Source: an uncultured Anaerobiospirillum sp. (lineage in GTDB: Bacteria; Pseudomonadota; Gammaproteobacteria; Enterobacterales; Succinivibrionaceae). From it: DNA of 62,417 nucleotides. This document shows, one piece after another, positions 53,244 to 61,523 of the stretch. A program made the position numbers and the translations under genes. The first letter of the stretch is position 1; each line of letters starts with the position of its first letter. The notes beneath the pieces are model-generated. The model made no database searches. It had not been told where the DNA came from and saw only the letters and a list, made by a program, of their open reading frames with translations. The stretch covers positions 1 to 62,417 of the forward strand of contig CALXOW010000014.1 in the NCBI GenBank assembly GCA_944390115.1, in the 5' to 3' direction.

Positions 53244-54146
53244 ATGCTGGAGGTACGAGAGCTGCGCTACTTTTTGGAAGTGGCCTTGACGGGCAATATC
53301 ACTAAGGCCGCGCACCACTTGCACGTGACGCAGCCTTGTCTGTCGCGCGCGATCAAAGATTTAGAGGGCAAGCTCGGCCAACGGCTGTTGGTGCGGAGAT
53401 CTCATAGCGTGGCCTTGACCCAAGAGGGCGCGCTCTTTGTAGAGCGGGCGCGGGCGATTGTTGACTTGGTGGGCCATACCGAGCGCGAGTTTCAGACCTT
53501 ATCCCAAAAGATTGAGGGCCAAGTTAATCTCTGCTCGGCTGAAACCCCAGCCTTTCGTTTGCTCAGCGCTGTGATTGCGGACATTCAAGCTGAGCACCCC
53601 GGTGTGCGCTTTAACTTAGAAAGCGGCAACTACGAACAGACCATAGTGCGCCTAGACCAAGGGATTTATGACTTTGGCCTGGTGGTCGAGCCTTTTGCTC
53701 AGCTCGATCACTTTGAGGTGTTGACCTTGCCGGTGCATGACAGTTGGCGCGTGATTTTGCCTGCTGGGCACCCGCTATGCCGCAAAAAAGTGATCACGCC
53801 TGATGACTTGGTAGAGGTGCCGCTCATCATGTCATCGCAAGAGCTTAATAATGGCTCGGCGGCAGGATTGCGCTTGTGGTTTGGCGCCCGTTATTCCCAG
53901 TTGCATATAGTGGATACTTTCAACCTGCTCTATAACGCGACCTTGCTCGTCGAGCAAGGCATAGGCGTGCTGCCCGCCTTAGGCGGCATCATCAATGTGC
54001 GGGGAAATCCTAAGCTTTGTGAGCGCCCGATGAAACCTGCGCTAACTACGCAGGTTTATCTCATTTGGGGGCGCCATCGCACCTTGCCACCTCCAGCTCA
54101 GCTTTTCTTGGAGCGTTTTAAGGCTCAGCTTGAGATTATGGGTTAA
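53244..54146 (+). CDS. LysR-family transcriptional regulator
   Basis: A 300-residue LTTR with an N-terminal winged helix (LRYFLEVALTGNITKAAHHL, then TQPCLSRAIKDLEGKLGQ) and a C-terminal periplasmic-binding-protein-like effector domain from about residue 90. The target and ligand are unknown. It is divergent from the 34-residue membrane peptide and convergent with the YbjJ-like transporter, so the peptide gene is a possible target. GGCGGAGG serves as the ribosome binding site. Confidence 0.9.
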   Translation: MLEVRELRYFLEVALTGNITKAAHHLHVTQPCLSRAIKDLEGKLGQRLLVRRSHSVALTQEGALFVERARAIVDLVGHTEREFQTLSQKIEGQVNLCSAETPAFRLLSAVIADIQAEHPGVRFNLESGNYEQTIVRLDQGIYDFGLVVEPFAQLDHFEVLTLPVHDSWRVILPAGHPLCRKKVITPDDLVEVPLIMSSQELNNGSAAGLRLWFGARYSQLHIVDTFNLLYNATLLVEQGIGVLPALGGIINVRGNPKLCERPMKPALTTQVYLIWGRHRTLPPPAQLFLERFKAQLEIMG

Positions 54147-54305
54147 GATGAGGACAGGCACAGCTTGCGGCTAAGAGGGTTTGCAGACGCAGCAAGCTAT
54201 GCCTGATAGGGTCAGGCACGGCGGCTGAGCTGAAGGTGAACTAAATTCAGCACGCCTTGCCTGATTCGGTTACGCCGGTATGAATACCGGCCAAATTAGG
54301 TTTAG
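54147..54305. other. Gap between convergent LysR and MFS genes
   Basis: These 159 bp contain a short hairpin TGCCTGA-tagg-TCAGGCA (54198-54216) and a CCGGTAT/ATACCGG pair (54280-54296). Either may act as a terminator, although neither has a T-run. Confidence 0.4.
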
Positions 54306-55523
54306 CTAGCTTTGTCTTAAATAGCGCAAGCTCAACGCAGTGACGCTTAAAGTAAAGACACCTAGCACCACGAAGGTCAAATGCAGCGTAATTAAGTGGG
54401 CTAAGAAGCCAATGACCGCAGGCCCTAATAGCACACCGGTAAAACCTAAGCAGTTGACAATGGTGACGCTGATACTCATCGGCACATCCTTGACCTTGGC
54501 CACATAGGACACCAGCTGTGGAATGACATTGCTGGAGCCAATGCCGATCAAGGCAAAGCTGGCGATAGTAAAGATGGCATAGTCAATTAAAGCGGCCAGA
54601 GTAAAGCCCAGGCAGATAATCATAGTGCCCAACACAATGACGCGGCGGCGCCCCATCGCGAGGACAATGCGATCGCCTAAAAAGCGCATGCTGGTCATCA
54701 TGATGGCAAAGGCAGCATAGCCGTAGCCTGCTTGCTCTAAGGACACGCCACGCTCATCGACCAAGAACACGCTCGACCAGTCAAGCATCGCGCCTTCAGT
54801 TAAGTAGAGCACAAAGAGCATGAAGCTAATCATGAGCACGGTCGGGTGCAATAGATAGCGTTTGCTCCAAATGCGCTCAGGCAGGGCTTCTTGCCCGTCC
54901 TCTGCTCTGCCCGGTACTTGCAGGCCGTGGTGCTCAGGATGGAGCTCGGGCTCGGTGAACAAATTGCGCCCGCGCCACAGCACCATGATAATTAAGAACG
55001 AAGCACTGATCGTCGCCGCCAGTTCAACCGAGAGATTGGCGCCTAATAAGCTGGTGACGCCAAAAGAGCCCACGAGACCACCCAGGCTGTAGCGTGCGTG
55101 CAGCCCGCTCATGATGGTGCGCCCGGTGACCTGCTCGATCATCGCGCCATTGATATTGGAGACTACTTCCAAGATCACGGCAGCCATGCCAAAGAGCACT
55201 AAGATCACGATGAGCAGGGGCAGGTACTCGAGGACCGAGATAAGCACTAAGCACAGTGCCCAGACGATGGTCGCACCCATGATCGGGATTTTGCAGCCTA
55301 AGCGGGCGGTCAAAAATCCCGCCAAAGGCGAGGAAAAGAGGGAACCACCGCCTACACACAAGAGCAGTAGGCCTAAGCCGTGTTCATCTAAGCCAAAACG
55401 AGCTTTAACGTAAGGAATAATTGGCGCCCACGCGGCAATGGCAAAGCCTGCGGCCAAGAAGCCGACGCGATTAGAGCGCATCCAAAGTGGGAAATTGGTA
55501 GGAATGGTAGTTTGGTGTTTCAT
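54306..55523 (-). CDS. MFS transporter, YbjJ-like
   Basis: A 405-residue major facilitator with about twelve helices. It has MRSNRVGFLAAGFAIAAWAP at the start and SGLHARYSLGGLVGSFG in helix 5, both typical of the YbjJ group, plus SNVIPQLVSYV in the second half. The substrate is unknown. AGAGG lies about 9 bp upstream. The upstream gap (55524-55854) has an inverted repeat AGTTGGT/ACCAACT at 55579-55601 in its leader. Confidence 0.82.
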   Translation of the reverse strand: MKHQTTIPTNFPLWMRSNRVGFLAAGFAIAAWAPIIPYVKARFGLDEHGLGLLLLCVGGGSLFSSPLAGFLTARLGCKIPIMGATIVWALCLVLISVLEYLPLLIVILVLFGMAAVILEVVSNINGAMIEQVTGRTIMSGLHARYSLGGLVGSFGVTSLLGANLSVELAATISASFLIIMVLWRGRNLFTEPELHPEHHGLQVPGRAEDGQEALPERIWSKRYLLHPTVLMISFMLFVLYLTEGAMLDWSSVFLVDERGVSLEQAGYGYAAFAIMMTSMRFLGDRIVLAMGRRRVIVLGTMIICLGFTLAALIDYAIFTIASFALIGIGSSNVIPQLVSYVAKVKDVPMSISVTIVNCLGFTGVLLGPAVIGFLAHLITLHLTFVVLGVFTLSVTALSLRYLRQS

Positions 55524-55854
55524 AGCACCAAGCCTCTGCTACCCTTGGGGTACGCGGCCTCGCTGTACTCTTATCCCTAGTTGGTTTTGTGGTTACCAAC
55601 TGCACAGTCGGGCTCGCCTGTAGACCGCGCTTGAGCGCACGTGCCTACGGTAGCTTAGGCACTTGAGTCTGATTTCAGGGAGTGCGCCCATTATAGCAAC
55701 CGGGGCGGGGGTAGCAAGGACTCTGTGACCACTGAACCTCCCCACTTACAGCAAGCTTGCGGGGTGCAAGCTCACCGATTGCGCCAGCGTGCCAGAATGC
55801 AAGCTTGGACTGGCGCAAGCTTACCTAATTAAGGTGCGTGTGCGCTGTGCCGCT
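55524..55854. other. Gap between the MORN-like and YbjJ-like genes
   Basis: Two inverted repeats are seen. AGTTGGT/ACCAACT (55579-55601) lies in the presumed leader of the YbjJ-like gene. TTGCGCCAG/CTGGCGCAA (55779-55818) lies downstream of that region, with GCAAGCTT repeats between and around the arms. No open frame is supported. Confidence 0.45.
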
Positions 55855-56631
55855 TTAGGCGGGTTGTTGGGGTGAGGTTAAGCGGCCCTGGTTGTAATAA
55901 TGGGCGCAAATGAGCTTGCCTTGATTGTCGTAGCTTTGATCTGGCCCATGGCGCAAATCGTGGCGGTACGAGGTAGCACGAGCCAGAGTGCCGTCTTCGT
56001 AGTACTCGCAGGCCACACCCTCAATCAAGCTGTGACTAAAAGGAATAGTGCGTTTGAGCGCGCCTGATTCGTAGTACCAGGTGGTGGTGCCTTCAGTTAA
56101 GCCATCAACAACCGTGGTGCTGAGCATAGTGTGTCCCGATGGGTAAAACTGCTTGGTAGTGACCAGGCCGTGCTGATGGAGGCTGCTTGAGGAGGTCACA
56201 CCGTTTTCGTAGTAGGTGCGCATATAACCGCAGCTGCGGCCATGATCATCGTAGCTGATGGCCTGCTCACACTTGAGCTGGCCGTTGGGGTAGAAGGTGC
56301 GCGCCAGGCCCGCGCACAGATCGTGCTCGTAGGGGATTTCGTAGGCTAGCTGGCCGTTTTCGTAGAAACCTTGGCTTACGCCATTGAGTTGACCAGACTC
56401 ATAATGCTCGATTTTCTTGAGCGCGCCTGATGGGTAGTACTCGGTGACGGTGCCGTCACGGGGCGTGGTAGCTGACGCTGCTACGGGGACGCTGTGGGCC
56501 TTGGTCGAATTGAGGTTAAGGTCTTGCGTGGCCGCCGGAAGGCTGGCTCCAAGGGCAATGCTGGGGGCACCTAACACATGCAGTATATTGGGGGTGATCA
56601 CAGGATCGTGGGAGGCAGTCACTGGCAGCAT
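55855..56631 (-). CDS. MORN-like repeat protein (YwqK-type antitoxin-component family)
   Basis: A 258-residue protein made mostly of repeats of about 22 residues with the pattern YYxSGxLKxxxxYxxGxLxG, for example YYPSGALKKIEHYESGQLNG, FYENGQLAYEI, FYPNGQLKCEQ and YYEDGTLARATSYRHD. Such repeats fold as beta hairpins and occur in the YwqK family, annotated as toxin-antitoxin antidote components, although the role is often unproven. The start is uncertain: ATG 56631 has only a weak GGA, and GTG 56784 would add 51 residues without a clear signal. No toxin gene is adjacent. Confidence 0.65.
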   Translation of the reverse strand: MLPVTASHDPVITPNILHVLGAPSIALGASLPAATQDLNLNSTKAHSVPVAASATTPRDGTVTEYYPSGALKKIEHYESGQLNGVSQGFYENGQLAYEIPYEHDLCAGLARTFYPNGQLKCEQAISYDDHGRSCGYMRTYYENGVTSSSSLHQHGLVTTKQFYPSGHTMLSTTVVDGLTEGTTTWYYESGALKRTIPFSHSLIEGVACEYYEDGTLARATSYRHDLRHGPDQSYDNQGKLICAHYYNQGRLTSPQQPA

Positions 56632-57031
56632 AGCAATTCGTCCGAGCAAATAGTTGGGGCAAACCAAACGGTTGGGGGTGGCTACCCTTTGGGGGTAATC
56701 AAGTGGTGGGTACTTTGACCCTAGAGGTTTGATTGCCAAGTGGTCGTCAAAAGGACTGGGGCATCTTGGCCTAATGTGGAGCACGGGTCAAATGTCGGCC
56801 GGTTTTTTGACCGTTGCGGGGCAAAATAAACGCTTGCGCTAAGTTTCGGTGCACGTTACGCACTATTTTGGCGGCGCGGGCTATGCTTACAAGATTTCTG
56901 GGGAGCCTGGGCAGTTGCAAAGAATTATGCAAAAGTATTGGAGCGCTGGGACTTTCATGTAAAAATGGGGCAGTGAGACTGGGTGGGTCTTACTGTTTTC
57001 GGTCAGTCACCAAGCAATGAGGGGGTACACG

Positions 57032-60000
57032 ATGGCTCGACAGTGGTTGGCTTCACTAAAAGTGCAGCTTCCGCGTAAGTTAGAAGAATTTGCCCATAAT
57101 GATGCCACAGGCGGCGTCATTATGATGTTTTGTACTGTCTTAGCGCTGGTATTGCAAAATGGCTCGTATTCGACGAGCTATCGTCACTGGCTGGAGATGA
57201 GCGCAGGCGTCATGTTTGGCGACTTCTCGCTCATTAAGCCGCTGCTGTTGTGGATCAACGACGGTCTGATCACTATCTTCTTCTTCTCGATTGGCCTGGA
57301 GCTGAAGATTGAGTTTATCAAGGGACACCTCTCTGATCGACGTAATATCATCTTGCCGAGCTTAGGTGCCTTTGCCGGTATCGTATTCCCGTCCCTCTTC
57401 TTTATCGCCTTTAACTACGATAATGCCTTTGCGATGCGTGGTTGGGCGATTCCGACCTCGACTGATACCGCCTTTAGCTTGGCCTTATTGCTGCTCTTAG
57501 GTTCCCGTGTGCCTGCCTCGCTTAAGATCTTCCTCTTATCGATGGCGATCTTCGATGATATCGGTGCGATCTTGGTTATTGCGCTGTTCTATACCTCGGA
57601 GCTGTCGGGTCCGGCCTTAATCTTGGCGGCCTTTGCCTTGATGTGCCTCTTAACCCTCAATTACTTTGGGGCCTCGCGCCACATGTTCTACGTCTTCTTT
57701 GGCGTCATTATGTGGTTTGCCATTTTAAAGAGCGGCGTGCACGCCACCTTAGCCGGTATCATCACCGCCTTCTGTATCCCAATGAAGAACGCTGATGATC
57801 AGCCGATGGTGGAACCGATTTACCATAGTCTAAAGATGTGGGTCGCGCTGGTGGTGCTGCCGATCTTTACCATCGCTAATGCTGGTGTCGATCTGTCCAT
57901 GATTGACCTCAATGGCTTATTCTCGCCAGTTAGCCTTGGTATCTTCACCGGTCTGTTCTTTGGCAAGCAGATTGGCATCTTCTTGGTCATTTGGCTGTGC
58001 ATCAAATTGCGCGTGGTCAAGATGCCGGTGGATGCGACTTACCCGCAGATCTATGGTGTGTGCATTCTGACCGGTATCGGCTTTAGTATGTCGATGTTCA
58101 TTGACACCTTGGCGTACCAAGGTAGCAATGTGTTCGAATATGCCGACTCCTTAGCGATCTTGCTGGCGTCACTGTGCTCGGGTGTTTTTGGTTATTGCTA
58201 CTTACGCTTCTTTGCCTGCCGTACTAAGGCCATTGAGTATCGTCCATGGTTACCAGCACCGCATGGCTATCGTGGTAGCATGGCTACGGCCAACCTCTAC
58301 ACCTTGGAGGCTCCAATTCAAGGTCCGGCCAGCGTTGCTCCTACTGCCGCTTTAGTTGCTGAAGCCGCCGCTCGTGCTGCGGCCGCACGTCAAGCTGCTG
58401 AGGCCGCTGAGGAAGCTGCCAATGCTGCACAAGTAGCCGCTGAGGTCGCACAAAAGGTGGCCGCCACCGAAGAAGTCGATGACAAGACGGTAGCTGAAGT
58501 GCAGCTTGCTGCCGCTCAGGCCGCCCAAGCTGCCGCTAGCGCCGCAGTTTCGACCTCGAAGCTCGATGATTCGGAGGAAACGGCTGATACCGCAGAAGCC
58601 GCCGCTGCCGCATTAGAGGCTGCTCAAGCTGTAGCTGATAGCGCCGCTGAGGCGGTAGAAGAGGCAGCTAAGGCCGAGGAAGAGGCCATAGCAGCTGAAG
58701 AGGCGGCCCAGGCCGAGGAAGAGGCTCAGGCTGAGGCAGAAGCTCAGGATGATAAGTCCGCAGCAACTTCCGAGGCAGCGATCAATGAAGCCATCGATGC
58801 GGCCCAAGAGACTATTGCCGCCGAAACTGATGATGCCGCTGAAGCCGGGGCAGAGTCGGTAGTGGTTGCCGTAGCTAAGGCTCAAGCGGCTGAAAGCCAG
58901 GCTGAGGCTGCACCAGCGGCTGAGGAAGGAGCCAAGGCTGCTGAAGATTCTGGCGCTGCTGAGACTAAGAGCGCTGCCGCACCGGCAGAGTCGTCTCAGG
59001 GCAAGGCTGAACAGAAGGACGAGTCCGATCAGAAGGTTCAGGCTGATAAGAAAGCTGAATCCGATAAGAAGGCTGAGTCCGATAAGAAGACTGAGTCCGA
59101 GGACAAGGGTCAGTCCGATAAGGCCGAGGACGAAGGCGGCGTCTTAAGCAGCGTCGTTGAGACCACGGTCAAGGTGGCCAAGGCGGTTACGACCTTAGTC
59201 AAGGGCGAGGATGAGGAAACCGAGCCTAAGTCTAAGGACGAAGGCGCCAAGAAGACCGCATCTGCCGAGCAAGCTGAGGCCGAAAAGTCCGAAGCTGACC
59301 AGAAGGCTGACGACAAGAAGGCGGATAAGACTGCTGACAAGAAGGCCGAGCAGGCTGCCGATAAGGCCGCTGATAAGAAGGCTGACGACAAGAAGGCAGA
59401 GTCGAAGGCTGAGGATGACCAAGAGGAAGAGGGCGGTGTCTTAAGCAGCGTCGTCGAAACTACGGTCAAGGTCGCTAAGGCGGTCACCTCCTTAGTCAAG
59501 TCTGATAGTGAGGACGAGGCTGAAGGCTCCGAGAAGGATAAGTCCGAAAATACGGAAAAGGTCAAGACGGATAAAGCCAAGACGGAGAAGGCCAAGTCCG
59601 CTAAGGATGAAGCCGCTGACGAGCCTGAGAGCGAGGAAGATACGGTGGCTGAGGATGCTGAGAAGTACCTCAAGCACATCGTGGCTAAGGCGCAAGCTCA
59701 AGTGCTGCAAACGCCAAAGCAGGTGAAGACCGATGAGGAACTGGCAGCAATTCGCGCCCGTGCCGAGGCCTTGGCTGCTTCGATGGCCAAGCCGCAGGCA
59801 ACCTTGGTTGAGCCTGAAGGGGAGCCAAAGGACACCGAGGAAAGCGCTGAGCCTGCTACCGGCTTAAAGGTCGCCGATGTCGCCCCAGAGGCCGTATCAG
59901 CGCCAACGACTGCGCCGACCGCAGCACCTGCAACCGAAACCAGTGGTTTAAAGGTCGCTGATGTCTTGGCCACTGAGCCAGCTCAGCCTTCTGAGACCAT

Positions 60001-60061
60001 GGACCAGGCCGAAGCTGAATCCAAGGCGCAAGCTGCAGCAAAGGATCCTGAGTCCAAGTAG
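57032..60061 (+). CDS. nhaA: Na+/H+ antiporter NhaA with a roughly 600-residue charged C-terminal tail
   Basis: Residues 1-400 are a standard NhaA exchanger that expels Na+ in return for H+. The ion-binding aspartates D175-D176 (MAIFDDIGAILVIAL) match E. coli D163-D164, STDTAFSLAL carries the conserved Asp of helix IV, and the helix X lysine is in FFGKQIGIF. Residues about 405-1009 are a cytoplasmic tail rich in Ala, Glu, Lys, Asp and Ser. It contains two copies of the 23-residue unit GGVLSSVVETTVKVAKAVT plus three residues to LVK (59135-59203 and 59432-59500), ESDKKA repeats and two GLKVADV motifs. E. coli NhaA has only 388 residues. GGGGG lies 7 bp before the ATG at 57032. Confidence 0.9.
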   Translation: MARQWLASLKVQLPRKLEEFAHNDATGGVIMMFCTVLALVLQNGSYSTSYRHWLEMSAGVMFGDFSLIKPLLLWINDGLITIFFFSIGLELKIEFIKGHLSDRRNIILPSLGAFAGIVFPSLFFIAFNYDNAFAMRGWAIPTSTDTAFSLALLLLLGSRVPASLKIFLLSMAIFDDIGAILVIALFYTSELSGPALILAAFALMCLLTLNYFGASRHMFYVFFGVIMWFAILKSGVHATLAGIITAFCIPMKNADDQPMVEPIYHSLKMWVALVVLPIFTIANAGVDLSMIDLNGLFSPVSLGIFTGLFFGKQIGIFLVIWLCIKLRVVKMPVDATYPQIYGVCILTGIGFSMSMFIDTLAYQGSNVFEYADSLAILLASLCSGVFGYCYLRFFACRTKAIEYRPWLPAPHGYRGSMATANLYTLEAPIQGPASVAPTAALVAEAAARAAAARQAAEAAEEAANAAQVAAEVAQKVAATEEVDDKTVAEVQLAAAQAAQAAASAAVSTSKLDDSEETADTAEAAAAALEAAQAVADSAAEAVEEAAKAEEEAIAAEEAAQAEEEAQAEAEAQDDKSAATSEAAINEAIDAAQETIAAETDDAAEAGAESVVVAVAKAQAAESQAEAAPAAEEGAKAAEDSGAAETKSAAAPAESSQGKAEQKDESDQKVQADKKAESDKKAESDKKTESEDKGQSDKAEDEGGVLSSVVETTVKVAKAVTTLVKGEDEETEPKSKDEGAKKTASAEQAEAEKSEADQKADDKKADKTADKKAEQAADKAADKKADDKKAESKAEDDQEEEGGVLSSVVETTVKVAKAVTSLVKSDSEDEAEGSEKDKSENTEKVKTDKAKTEKAKSAKDEAADEPESEEDTVAEDAEKYLKHIVAKAQAQVLQTPKQVKTDEELAAIRARAEALAASMAKPQATLVEPEGEPKDTEESAEPATGLKVADVAPEAVSAPTTAPTAAPATETSGLKVADVLATEPAQPSETMDQAEAESKAQAAAKDPESK

Positions 60062-60080
60062 GACTGAGTAGGTCTTAATA

Positions 60081-60120
60081 AAAAAGCCCGGAACTGAGTG
60101 TGAACTTGGTTCCGGGCTTT
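60081..60120 (+). terminator. Intrinsic terminator after nhaA
   Basis: AAGCCCGGAAC (60084-60094) and GTTCCGGGCTT (60109-60119) form an 11-bp stem, with a flanking A-run and a short T-run. Confidence 0.85.
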
Positions 60121-60163
60121 GTTATGAGCGCGGCGCTGTCGTTTGGTGCTGAGCGGGCGCTAG

Positions 60164-60211
60164 TGCTAAAATAAGCGGTTGTTTTGCCCTTGGGGCAATG
60201 TTGTTTTTGTT
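60164..60211 (+). promoter_or_regulatory. prfA promoter and leader hairpin
   Basis: TG-c-TAAAAT (60164-60172) is an extended -10 element. Downstream, TTGCCC (60184-60189) and GGGCAA (60193-60198) form a short stem followed by a T-rich stretch (60201-60211), 25 bp before the prfA start. The hairpin resembles a weak terminator in the leader and could act as an attenuator. Confidence 0.5.
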
Positions 60212-60222
60212 TGGGACAGAGC

Positions 60223-61317
60223 ATGCAAGAGAGTATTTTAAGAAGATTAGACTCGATTGTTGAGCGCCATCAGGAAGTGGAGCAACTGTTAGCTCAGCCT
60301 GAGGTTATCGCAGATCAGGAAAAGTTTCGGGAGCTCAATCGTGAGTACTCGCGTCTGCAAGTAATGGTGGATACCTACAAGGAGTACAAGACCTGCGTTT
60401 CTGATTTAGAGGAAATGGAGTCGATGCTCCAAAGTGACGACGCTGATATGCGCGCTATGGCCGAAGAAGAAATTGGCCCAACCAAGGAGCGCGCTGAGAA
60501 GCTCGACCACGATTTACAGATCTTGCTCTTGCCTCATGACGAGCGCGATGACTGCAACTGCTTCCTTGAGATCCGTGCCGGTACCGGTGGCGACGAGGCA
60601 GCGCTCTTTGCCGGTGAAATGCTGCGTATGTACACCAAGTACTGCGAAGCTAAGGGCTGGACCTTGGAGATTGTCTCCATGTCCGAAGGCGAAATGGGTG
60701 GTTGCAAGGAAGCTATTTGCAAGCTGTCCGGCGAAGGCGCCTATGGCTATATGAAGTTTGAGTCGGGCGGTCACCGCGTGCAGCGTGTGCCTGAGACCGA
60801 GTCGCAAGGCCGTGTCCACACCTCCGCCTGCACCGTGATGGTCTTACCTGAGATCCCGCCATCAAAGGCCCCTGAGATCAACCCAGCTGACTTAAAGGTT
60901 GATACCTTCCGTGCCTCCGGCGCTGGTGGTCAGCACATTAACAAGACCGACTCGGCGATCCGTATTACCCACATTCCAACCGGTATCGTGGTTGAGTGCC
61001 AAGACCAGCGTTCGCAGCACTCCAACCGTGCCCGCGCCATGGAAGTGTTAATCTCGCGTCTGGCTAAGTTAGAAGAGGATAAGCGTAACGCCACCTTAGC
61101 TGAGCAGCGTCAAAGCGTCTTTAGCTCCGGTGACCGTTCCGATCGTATCCGTACTTACAACTTCCCACAAAGTCGCGTCACCGACCACCGCATTAACTTG
61201 ACCCTCTATCGCTTAGCCGAAATTATGGAAGGCAAGTTAGACCTGATCTTAGAGCCGGTGATCGAAGAGTATCAATCCGAGCAGTTGGCTGCGATGGCAA
61301 GCCAAAGCGGCCTCTAA
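60223..61317 (+). CDS. prfA: Peptide chain release factor 1
   Basis: The 364-residue factor recognises UAA and UAG stop codons and releases the peptide. The stop-codon recognition P-x-T motif reads PET in [16 protein letters not shown]. The catalytic GGQ is in [18 protein letters not shown], followed by [12 protein letters not shown]. The ATG at 60223 gives the family start MQES and length. In many Gammaproteobacteria hemA precedes and prmC follows prfA; neither is here, so the methyltransferase gene that modifies the GGQ glutamine must lie elsewhere. Confidence 0.95.
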   Translation: MQESILRRLDSIVERHQEVEQLLAQPEVIADQEKFRELNREYSRLQVMVDTYKEYKTCVSDLEEMESMLQSDDADMRAMAEEEIGPTKERAEKLDHDLQILLLPHDERDDCNCFLEIRAGTGGDEAALFAGEMLRMYTKYCEAKGWTLEIVSMSEGEMGGCKEAICKLSGEGAYGYMKFESGGHRVQRVPETESQGRVHTSACTVMVLPEIPPSKAPEINPADLKVDTFRASGAGGQHINKTDSAIRITHIPTGIVVECQDQRSQHSNRARAMEVLISRLAKLEEDKRNATLAEQRQSVFSSGDRSDRIRTYNFPQSRVTDHRINLTLYRLAEIMEGKLDLILEPVIEEYQSEQLAAMASQSGL

Positions 61318-61523
61318 GAGAAGGCCTTTAATCTGCGCCTGCTGCCGCGCTCTGCGGCAGCAGCAATCACTCTCCTGCCCCACGACATAGCAACACGGGC
61401 GCAGCAACTTGCGCGCATGAAAAAAAAAAACCGCAGCACTTGTGGTACTGCGGCCCGTGTTTGCGATTTGATGAGGCCTTACGCTCTCGGGCGTAAGGTC
61501 TTTAGCTTAAGCGTGCTGTCAGC
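61318..61523. other. Gap between prfA and the repeat protein
   Basis: The gap contains a perfect 10-bp-stem hairpin CTGCTGCCGC/GCGGCAGCAG (61339-61363) just after prfA, without a T-run, and a second hairpin CCTTACGC/GCGTAAGG (61477-61498). The A11-flanked terminator at 61420-61453 lies between them. Confidence 0.6.
61420..61453 (-). terminator. Intrinsic terminator for the repeat protein gene
   Basis: CCGCAG (61431-61436) and CTGCGG (61448-61453) pair, with additional internal pairs. The A11 tract on the left reads as a T-run for the leftward transcript. Confidence 0.75.

Noticed and set aside
55855-56631. Toxin-antitoxin system based on the YwqK-like repeats
   Set aside because: No partner toxin gene is adjacent and MORN-like repeats occur in many unrelated proteins, so only the repeat family is reported.
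59110-59710. Minus-strand Ser/Leu-rich frames opposite the NhaA tail
   Set aside because: They arise from the biased codon composition of the tail on the other strand and have no start signals.
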